From: Halichoerus grypus
Taxonomy: Eukaryota; Chordata; Mammalia; Carnivora; Phocidae
Direction of reading: 5' to 3'
Length of the DNA: 64,000 nucleotides
Assembly: GCF_964656455.1 (NCBI RefSeq)
Contig: NC_135719.1
Coordinates: forward strand, 7,295,163 to 7,359,162
The position numbers and the translations under genes are program-made. The notes under the pieces are model-generated. The model was not told where the DNA came from and ran no database searches. It saw only the letters and a list, made by a program, of their open reading frames with translations. Shown in pieces: positions 55,895 through 64,000 of the stretch (within the stretch, counting starts at the first letter, position 1; each line of letters begins with the position of its first letter).

Positions 55895-56060
55895 AGACTG
55901 GGTATTGGTATGGGGTTTCTTTTTGGGATGATGAAAAATGTTCTCAAACTGATTATGGTGATGGTTGCAGAACCCTGTGAAGATACCAGAAAACAGTGCA
56001 TTGTACAGCTCAAATGGGTGAATTGTATGGAGTGTGAATTATACATCAATAAAAATGATG
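55895..56060 (+). mobile_element. Old L1 3' end fragment, + strand
   Basis: TTTTTGGGATGATGAAAAATG, GATGGTTGCAGAACCCTGTG and GTGAATTATACATCAATAAAAA are typical of L1M 3' UTR ends. Confidence 0.8.
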
Positions 56061-57371
56061 AACGCGCATCTTTGTGCTTGCATGTGTGCGTCCATATGTG
56101 GTGTGTGTGAGTGTGTCCCATGTCCCTCTCCAGCAGAAGCTCTCAGAGCCCGTGCGGGGTCCCCCGTGTCTCTTTGCCCTCTGCCCCGGGACAGAGGACG
56201 TGAATGTTCCAGACGGAGGCTGCTCCATTAGCCTGAGCCTCGCTGGGAAGATGATGGGGGCAAAGCCACAGCTGACCTTCTGTGGACATGCAGGGTGAGA
56301 GAGAAATAAACATTTGCTGCAGGGAGACAAGAAACGGATAAACCGGGGAGGACAGTGGCTGTCACCCATGCACGGGTACGTGGGCTGCCGGGAATGCGGA
56401 CGTCTTCTCTTCCTTTCTGTCCCCCTCAAGAAGGGGTCTCAGAGCACGAGGGAGGGGGATGCTGTTGCAGCGATGGCTTTGAAACTTCTCGAATTGATAC
56501 GTGTAAAGAAGTAAATCGTATGCCCGTGGTGGCTCTTTCTTAGAGGTGGTGGGTTAGTTGCGACATAACTCACGCCTCCCACCCTCCGCACAAACAGCTG
56601 ACCCTCTCCAGTCTTCCAGTGCAAGTCAGCGGGAGGGGGGGCCGCCAACTTAGGCTCTAGTGTGACTGTCGATCGGGGGTGGCCTGGAGGCAGCGGCGGG
56701 GTGGGGCTCGGATGGGTGGCTGTGGGGGCTTATGGCGCAGGCCCTGTCCCCTCGCCGAGGCATGAGTACGGCCCTTTCCCCACCTGCAGTTCCTCCCAGA
56801 GCCGATGAGACACCTGTTCGTGGTCCCCGGCTCTGGGGTCTGGTCAGTGGGGGTCATCTCTGAGAGAATTCTAAGGGAACAGGATTTGGAAATGGAGCCA
56901 TTTGTCAGTGGAGTAGGGTTTTCCCAGATCTAAGGAGCTGGGAACCTGAGTCAGAACTGTATGCCTGCATGTGTCTGGGTGGTGGCCAGGGGAGGAGGGG
57001 ATCTGAAGTTCGGGCTCACACGAGCGTGGGGGGTGGCTTGACACCTGGACGGCTGTCATCACGACAGGTACTGTTTGGCTCTCAGCGGAGTGACCACACC
57101 TCGCACCTACTTTGCTCTTTCTCTGCGTTGTTCTCTGACATTGGATGAGCTGCTTAGCTCACCTGGTCTGTTTCGACATCTGTAAACTGAGGCGGTGTTA
57201 TAAATGGGCCCAGACCCAGCCTCGGCATTTTGGGAAATTCTTCTTGGAAGAAAGGTGGTGTCTGGGGTCATCGGGGGGCCAGGGCCAGGGCCAGGGGAAA
57301 GCTGTGGTCAGCTTATTCTGGCCTCCCTGCAGGGGCAGGCATCCCGGTCACTGAATTCCACGGACCTAACA
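56061..57371. other. Intronic sequence, nothing recognised
   Basis: 1.3 kb GC-rich intron with no exon or named repeat. Confidence 0.45.
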
Positions 57372-57535
57372 TCAATCAGGCACTCACTACGTGCCAGGCA
57401 TTCGTCTGCGCGTTTTATATAGCATTTTCTCACCATAATGGCAGGTGGACACGATTTGTTGTCTTCATTTTACAGCTGGGGAATTTGAGGCACAGAGCGG
57501 TTACGTGACTTGCCTGACCAACCCCTCTGGAACCC
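57372..57535 (-). repeat. MIR SINE, minus strand
   Basis: CACTCACTACGTGCCAGGCATT, CATTTTACAGCTGGGGAATT and GAGGCACAGAGCGGTTACG are antisense MIR. Confidence 0.85.
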
Positions 57536-58709
57536 CAGAGCCCATCCTCTTAATACCTCCACTCTTGCATCCATCGGCTGTGGCCCCCTCAGGTCCAGCC
57601 TGGGCAGGCATCAGGTCTCCAGAACCAGCTGGGAGGCAGGAAGCTTCAGAGTGATGCTTCTCAGAATGGGGGCTACTCTGGGAGAAGGACCATGGGAGAA
57701 TACTAAGGGGGTGCCCAAAACCAAGTCCCACTCTGCACCCAGTTGCCAGCAGGGCCTAGGCGGGTGGGCGGTGCCTGGGCTGGCACTCAGGGGGTCGTCA
57801 GCAGAGGGTCACATGGGCTGGGTGTTCAGTGAAGAGAAGGGAGCCTGGTTGATGGAACAGGTGGGGATGAATCCACGCTTACGACATATGCATGCGGGAG
57901 TAGCAGGCTTTCAATCTGTCCATTTCCAGAGAGCATGAGGCGACTTTGCCTGGCCCCAGCCCTGGCTGTCTTTGGCCCCAGCCCCCAGGAAAGTCGGTGT
58001 TTGTAGGTGGCAGAGCCCACTACCTAGTCTGGGGGTGGGCGTGGAGGGATATGGACCAGATTCGATGAACTCTAAAGTCCCTGCCTTACCAGCTCATGAT
58101 TTTGTGCTGAGGTGGGTGTGGCTTCAACGCCTGACGTCTCCTTGTGCCATCGAGTGGTGTTACTTCTGTAGCTCTGCCCGGGTCTTCTCCCCATAGCCCA
58201 GGGAGAAGCTCTGCATACCTGCTGACACCAGGCAGAACCTCTGTTATTCCTCTTTCAAATGGGTGCTCTTGTTTCTGTTGAACCCAGATGGCTTTTGGAT
58301 CCTGGAACTCGCCAAACTCAGGGTTTTCCACCTGGAATTGCTTAACGTCCACTCATGTATCTGCTGCTTCCCATTTCTAGTCATATCACCCCCTCAGTCT
58401 CTGGGTGATGGCCTTTCTGGAGCCCTGAAAAGGATTTGCATCTTGTTCCCTTAGGGACGCAGGTCGCCAGTGTCCTAAATTGAGTTGCTTTTTCTTGTCC
58501 ATTTGCATCTCTCCTGCAGACTCCCTGTGGTCCTGGGATTAAGGATGTCCTCCCTGATAATTTCTTTCTGTTCACTTTGTTTTATGGACGGCATCCTGAT
58601 CCACCCAGGGCAGACCCAGTGTGACCCAGACGGTGTGGCCACGTGCTTGCTGGCTAGCCAGAGTGTGAGGTTGTGCGATTCTCTTCGTTGAAGCCCTACG
58701 TTCAGCACC
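57536..58709. other. Intronic sequence, nothing recognised
   Basis: 1.2 kb without a named repeat or exon. Confidence 0.45.
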
Positions 58710-58937
58710 GAGTCTGTGCTCTTTTTTTTTTTTTTAAGATTTTATTTATTTATTTGAGAGAGAGAGAATGAGAGAGAGCACATGAGAGGGGGGAGGGTCA
58801 GAGGGAGAAGCAGACTCCCTGCTGAGCAGGGAGCCCGATGCGGGACTCGATCCAGGGACTCCAGGATCATGACCTGAGCCGAAGGCAGCCGCTTAACCAA
58901 CTGAGCCACCCAGGCGCCCCGAGTCTGTGCTCTTTTT
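58710..58937 (-). mobile_element. Can-SINE, minus strand
   Basis: The body at 58727-58920 is flanked by a perfect 17-bp duplication GAGTCTGTGCTCTTTTT. Confidence 0.97.
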
Positions 58938-60589
58938 AATTTCAGGTCTCTCTAGGATCCTCTGCACTGAACTTTAAGAGTTTTCTTGTAACCTTGTCAG
59001 CTTTCCAAAAGCTCAGTCTAATGCGGAGTAAACACTCTGGTCTCTGCGGCTCCCAGCCTTGGGGATTAGACCGTGTGCCCATATTTTTCCAGCCTTGATT
59101 TTTCTTAGTAGATTTTCTTTCCTTCCCCCGCCCCCCCTGCCCCGCCCTCCCCTAAGGCTTCATTACTTTCCATTTGTCCACATCTCTTTTCTCCATTTTT
59201 CTTGTTAAGGACAGATTTAGAAAATGAGATTAGTCTCGTGGCTATTTTGGCGTCATCATTAATTTTTGTCCTTCTCCATTCCTTAGCAGACCGGCAGTCT
59301 CGTGTCTCTCTCTCCCTGGTTTTTTCCCTGATGGATTTGTGAAAGGCTCTTCCCAGGTTAACCCCTTTGTCTCTTGGGACCTGCCGTGGTCCTCTGCCCT
59401 TCCTAGTGGGCTTCTGGGCCCTCCGGCTGGGGTGGCTGTTTTGGGTCGGAAGGGCACTGGGTCCCCCAGAGGGGGGCTCAGCCATGTGCCGTCCCCAACC
59501 AACCTGGTGTCCTAGAGTCCTGTGAAGTTCACTCACAGCGGCCCTCGGTGTCATGTGGCATTTTCCCGAGACGTGAATTCATTAATTCCCATCAGGAGCA
59601 CCTGGTGTGGTCCTGGGGCCTCCCAGGCAAAGCTGCAAAGATGAATTACACTCAGGTCTTCGGCTTCAGTGAGGTAGCTGGGGCAGGAGAGAGAGGCTGA
59701 AGGTAGAGGCACTTTCTCTACAATGCGATGGGGACTTAAGGGCTCCCGAGGAACACTTAACAAAGGCGGGTGTTGCATCTTTGGGTAAAGGGGGCGGTTA
59801 CAGCAGGGAAGGCCCCCCCCACCCTGGGGTGATGACAGACAACCAGAAACCTGGGTGGGTGGGAGACAGCAGCTGGAAGGAGCTTGGTGAGGGGATGGGT
59901 GGTGGGTATTTATTGGGTGAGGACTCTTCTCGGTAGACGGAACCGTGTGCTATGTGTCCAGAGGTCTGGCAGTGTTTGAGGGACCACAGGCCCCACTGAC
60001 CCTGGAATCGGGCTGACAGCTGGACTGCCACCATCATCGCGCCCTGAGCTCCTTAATGGGTCAGTACAAAAAGGTTAGGATGTTGCTTCCAGCTCTCCTG
60101 TCTTCCAGGTTTGTCCGATGATCGGAGACCTCTGTCACTAAGACAGCAGAACTCTGAGGGGCTGGTCATGTTAGGGGGAGCCCGAGCAGGAGGGGGAGTC
60201 AGAGCTGCAGGGCAGGGCCCCCTCCTTAGGTCCCCATTTTCTGCCAGACAGTGTGCATGAGATGCCTCCATGCCTCCTTCCAGAGGGAGGTCTTGGTGCT
60301 TCCCTGGCCAGGGCCCTGCCTCTCGGACATACCGCCGTCCTAAAAGGTCTCCCTAGAGCTCCCACTCTCCACCCCGCCCCACAGTTTTTCCCCATGCAAC
60401 TGGCAAAGAGATCGCTTAAACATTTCAATTGGATCCCCCTAAATGTGCCTTTAATGCTGTCAGGCAGAGCCAGACTCTCTGCCTCAGTTTCCTAGGTGAG
60501 TGGGCAGCTGTGGCAGAGACCTGAACGGGACAGCGTGGTTGGTACAGGTCCGGGGCCAACCTTGGGACCCATTCCAACACTTCTCCACC
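58938..60589. other. Intronic sequence, nothing recognised
   Basis: 1.7 kb. It contains a C-rich run at 59125-59152 with G-quadruplex potential on the minus strand. Confidence 0.45.
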
Positions 60590-61045
60590 AACATCTCCCA
60601 CTCTACCTCCTCTCATGCTCTCTGCCCCTGCTACACTGTCTTCCCTCCACACCTGCAGTGTGCTGGGCCATCTCCCCTCATGGCCCTTGCCTGTCCTGGC
60701 CCCTCACCTGGCAGGCTTTCGTTCAGCCCCCACTCTCTTTAGCGAGTGCCTACTCCTCCTTCCAGGTTCAGCCCCAGCGTCCCCTGAAAGCTTTCCACTA
60801 ACCATGCCCCGCCCATGCTGTTTCCCATCCCTTTCCATTGGTCTCTGTTCTTGTCCTTCCTTTGCGCTTGTCCCAGTAAGCATACATTTGAATTTCATCA
60901 TTATGTTTTTAATTACGTGATGTTTGTTGTCCCTACTGCGCTGAGAGCTCCCTGGGGACGGGCCTCTTGCCTCCTTCCTCCACCACTGGACACCCAGCAC
61001 CCGGCACAGCCCTGGCACTTGGTGGACGTGTCAGTGGACGAAGGC
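60590..61045 (+). mobile_element. L2 LINE 3' fragment, + strand
   Basis: CTGAAAGCTTTCCACTAACC, ACATTTGAATTTCATCATTATG, GAGAGCTCCCTGGGGACGGGC and GCACCCGGCACAGCCCTGG follow L2 order. Confidence 0.75.
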
Positions 61046-61704
61046 ATGGAGGACTGGAGGAAGGTTGGTTTCCCTTTTCTCATTGATGGGTCCGATGCCC
61101 TGAGGCATCCGGTGCATGGGCACGGCCATGGGCACTAGGAAGTAGGCTTCTGCCTTTGAGAGACGGAACAGCCTCCCCTGCTGCTCACTGAGCCCATTTC
61201 TGTATCGTGCTGGTGCCGCTGAACACCAGGTACCCCCAGCAGTATCTGCTCCCCAGGGGGGTCAAGGGGGTGACTTCCCCACTCACCTATCCCATACCAT
61301 TCTCCGGAAGTAAAAGGGCACCTCGGTCTTCTTGCCGTTCCACACATCTGGTGCGCCCACCTGGGCCTCCGGGGGCAGGCAGCTCACCCCTGCAGGAGGC
61401 AGTGGGGCTGGCCCTCTGCCTGTCCGTCGTCCGTCTGCAATCAGGAGCCTCTGCTGATGCCGACAAGGGCGGTGTTTGCAAAGAGCAACCGTGTGCTCCT
61501 TATTTATTGTGCGGAAAAGAAAACAAATTAGGGCCTTGTAATTATACAGTCGGGCATGTTCTTAAATAAAGCTTAAGCAGTCAGAACTCCATTTAGAATA
61601 TTAATAATTGCATTCCCCAGGCCTGATCCCCAGCAGCTTCCTCTCATTCTGCTCTTTCCCTCTCCTCCCGTTCCTCCCTACTCCTGTCTCCCCAGCTTGA
61701 CTGC
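61046..61704. other. Intronic sequence with an AT-rich island
   Basis: No repeat named. 61490-61620 is AT-rich with paired TAATT-type motifs (see findings). Confidence 0.45.
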
Positions 61705-61865
61705 CTGAGCAGCTGCAGGACCTTGGTCAAGACATCTAATCTCTCTGAGCTGGTTCTTCCTCTGGCGCTAAAATCATCCCCCTCCGAGGCTTGTGTTTTG
61801 GGACTTGGATGAGAGAATGCATTTGAAGTCCTGGCACAGAGCGAGTTCCTTGCAGATGTTAGGTC
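61705..61865 (+). repeat. MIR fragment
   Basis: AGGACCTTGGTCAAGACATC, TAATCTCTCTGAGCTGGTTC and GTCCTGGCACAGAGCGAG are MIR landmarks. Confidence 0.7.
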
Positions 61866-62154
61866 TTCCCGTCCATATATCTCTACATCGTACGAGAATT
61901 TTATGGAGTTTCTAATTTTTGTTGTCCCAGACTCACACTAAGACGCTAGGCACCTATTAGGTTTCCTAAACCCCTGTGAAATGAGTGGATATGTCTGTTT
62001 GGGGCCCTGCAGGTGGACACGGAGTGGGGGCAGTCGGTGTGGTGTGATCTTATGAGTGACATGGACATACTTCTTCTTAGGGCTGATAACCAGTTCTCTG
62101 AGCAATATGCTTATCCCCAATATGGCTATAATGCTTTATAAGCCACTCTCAAAA

Positions 62155-62335
62155 GTACCATCTCATTTAACATGCAGTATTAAGGTGAAGTAGCAATTAC
62201 CGTCATCCCCATCTTATTGCTGAGGAAATGGAGAGAGTGAATCACCCAAGGCCACAGAGCTAGAAGTAGTGAAGCCTGGGCCAGGACCCCGGTGTCAGAC
62301 TCCGAGTGCCTTGTCTTTTCTGCTACACTGGGCTG
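62155..62335 (-). repeat. MIR SINE fragment, minus strand
   Basis: TCCCCATCTTATTGCTGAGG, AAGGCCACAGAGCTAGAAGT and GGTGTCAGACTCCGAGTGCC are antisense MIR. Confidence 0.75.
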
Positions 62336-62945
62336 TTCCCTAAGTCATTGCTGACACCTGGGAGGAGACTCACCTGGTTTCTGGACTTCAGGGTCTTGAT
62401 GCTTCTCTGGCACTTTTCACAGATCCATCACCACCTTGATTTTTTTTTTTTTTTTAAAGTTTCCTTTCCTGCTACATGGGAAACACATACCAACCCTGGT
62501 TTTACTGGCAATTATTGTGGTAGTTGGGTCAATGATAGAAACTAACTCAAAAGTAGCCTGAAAACATTCAAATATTGTTAAATTCATAATCTAGATTAGG
62601 TGACTGTATGGATAATGCTATGGTGGGCCTTGTTAAATGCAGGTGAAAGGTGCTTTGGAAATGTCTCCCCCTGTGGCCAGCATTGTGGCTTGGGATGGGG
62701 AGGAATGGAGACACTAAGGCAGGGCTTGGTCCAGGTGGAGCTGGAATGTTCAGTCTAGTTGGGAAGATAAAGTTAGCTTTCTTAAACCAGAGATGCCAGT
62801 ATGCTAACTTCTGCTGGTTGGTGCTGATGATAGCAGGCAGGCCAATTTTTGTGTTCTAGGGATGCTGGGGAAGGACACGGGTCTTAAATTTGTTTTTGAA
62901 GGAATATATGCAACATTATATAGGAAGAGGGAGAAAATGCATGGA
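62336..62945. other. Intronic sequence, nothing recognised
   Basis: Contains a T-run at 62440-62455 that could be a relic of a SINE tail, though no SINE head is present. Confidence 0.45.

Positions 62946-62974
<29 letters not shown>
62946..62974. repeat. (TG)n microsatellite
   Basis: About 14 TG units, followed by a GAGA-rich patch near 63002. Confidence 0.95.
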
Positions 62975-62976
<2 letters not shown>

Positions 62977-63019
62977 TTTGCAAGCAAGCAGGGAATGAAG
63001 CCGAGAGAAAGAGAGAAGA

Positions 63020-63180
63020 AATATTTATTGTGTTAAGCTCTCTGCTAAGCACTCTTTCAACAGCAATCCTGTTCGAATGAGTGATATGCTTCTTGTTTTA
63101 CAAATGAGGACTCTGGGGCTCAGAGAGGTTATGTAACTTGCCCAAGGTCACACAACTAAAGATATGGATTCATATCCATA
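63020..63180 (-). repeat. MIR SINE, minus strand
   Basis: ATTTATTGTGTTAAGCTCTC, TTTTACAAATGAGGACTCTGG, and AACTTGCCCAAGGTCACACA are antisense MIR. Confidence 0.85.
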
Positions 63181-64000
63181 AATGTCTGCTCTGGACCTCA
63201 TGTTCTTTTCTGTTATTTCATGGTGCAAAGGCTGGTTCACGTCTCTGAGGGTGGTCAGGAGCCCAGCTTTTCCAAAAGGAATATTGAAAAATTGTATCTT
63301 CTTGGCAGGGAACCTGGTATCTCCCTACCACTACTTTTGCCTCCCCAGCTCTCAGCCTCTGTGTTCCTCTCCCTGGGGATTCAGCACCATGGCCAGAGCC
63401 CAGGGAGTCCTGGGGGCACAGTGAGCTGTGAATAGCTCCCCGGAGAGAGGCTCCCGGGTCCTGGCCTCTCCATTTTCCTCTCTCTAGCATCATCTCAGGT
63501 GCTGGTGGTTCGTCTGTGCCCTTAGGTGGGAGCCACATGACTTTCAGGAAGAGCCTTGCAGATGGGTGGACAGAATTCTGCTAGCCTGCCTGGGGAGATC
63601 CAGACCTAAGCAGGAAAGGGTACGTGAGAAGGGTCTACTCCTTCCCATTCTCTCCTCCCAGGCCCAGGCCAGAGGGAAGGAGGATTGTGATTTATGACTT
63701 TGGTTACTCTGGACTGGGGAATCATCAAGGGCCATGAGAAGGGAACTGAGCTGGACTGGGGCTCTTTCCTCCAGGGCAGAGCTCCCAGGGTCTGTGGTCT
63801 AAAGTTGCTCTGCTCATCCCTCTGCCAAGCCTGTTCTGTTTCTGTTGAATGGGGCCGAAAGCCAGTGGATCTGCCATGTGCTTTCTCATAGGAATAGTCA
63901 GAGGGGGACAAACTGTGGGAGTAGCACAGCAGAGCTGGTGGAGTTATGGTACTGGTGGCTTTGTCCTTTGTGATGATGTGCTTGCCCTCTTCATTCTTGG
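63181..64000. other. Intronic sequence to the window end
   Basis: Nothing recognised. The intron following the second NTRK3 exon continues beyond the window. Confidence 0.45.

Noticed and set aside
62440..62455. T-run as a Can-SINE
   Set aside because: No SINE head, GA-rich part or duplication follows it.
47172..64000. The next NTRK3 leucine-rich-repeat exon
   Set aside because: I looked for a third phase-2 LRR exon with flanking splice sites and did not find one; the intron appears to extend past the window.
1..64000. CRISPR array, operons or other prokaryotic systems
   Set aside because: No spaced direct repeats of that kind; SINE, MIR, L1 and spliced exons show vertebrate DNA.

Overview
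This window is mammalian nuclear DNA, almost certainly from a carnivore and probably a caniform. At least fifteen tRNA-derived Can-SINEs lie on both strands, most with target-site duplications, and there is a full-length young L1 of carnivore type. Nothing is prokaryotic. No operons, CRISPR arrays or bacterial genes are present, and nearly all the long open frames are chance frames in GC-rich intron or lie inside repeats.

The host gene I recognise is NTRK3 (TrkC, the neurotrophin-3 receptor), on the + strand. Two adjacent leucine-rich-repeat exons lie at 46341-46415 (75 bp) and 47100-47171 (72 bp), separated by a 684-bp intron. Both have consensus splice sites and matching phase-2 boundaries. 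About 46 kb before them and 17 kb after them reads as the two large flanking introns. I found neither the signal-peptide exon upstream nor the next LRR exon downstream, so the window is an internal slice of the gene.

Layout: 1-11.8 kb is intron with an MLT1-type LTR, MIR, old L1, L2, MER5-type DNA transposons, several Can-SINEs and a 5'-truncated young L1 (8015-8866). From 11.87 to 28.10 kb lies an old endogenous retrovirus on the minus strand, in order (its own 5' to 3') 5' LTR, primer-binding site, gag with a CCHC knuckle, pol with an integrase C-terminus, env, polypurine tract and 3' LTR. It has been split by a full-length 7.15-kb L1 (13986-21139, 17-bp duplication), an older L1, a Tigger-like DNA transposon and two Can-SINEs. 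From 28.1 to 46.3 kb is intron with an ERVL-type LTR, L2, two MER20 copies and SINEs. From 46.3 to 47.2 kb are the NTRK3 exons. From 47.2 to 64 kb is intron with MIR, L2, SINEs and two (TG)n microsatellites.

The most interesting signal is on the + strand inside the 5' UTR of the full-length L1, antisense to the L1 and in the same direction as NTRK3. There a 78-codon ATG frame in a strong start context runs into a consensus splice donor, AAG|GTGAGT, at 20563. Its phase matches the NTRK3 acceptor at 46341. This resembles the ORF0 arrangement known in primate L1s and would allow, in principle, an in-frame L1-NTRK3 chimera. That transcript is inference, not observation.

The L1 itself cannot move. 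ORF1 is open, but ORF2 has two premature stops, a 31-bp tandem duplication that shifts frame, and an in-frame loss of one catalytic aspartate of the reverse transcriptase. I see no evidence of an undescribed defence or metabolic system here.
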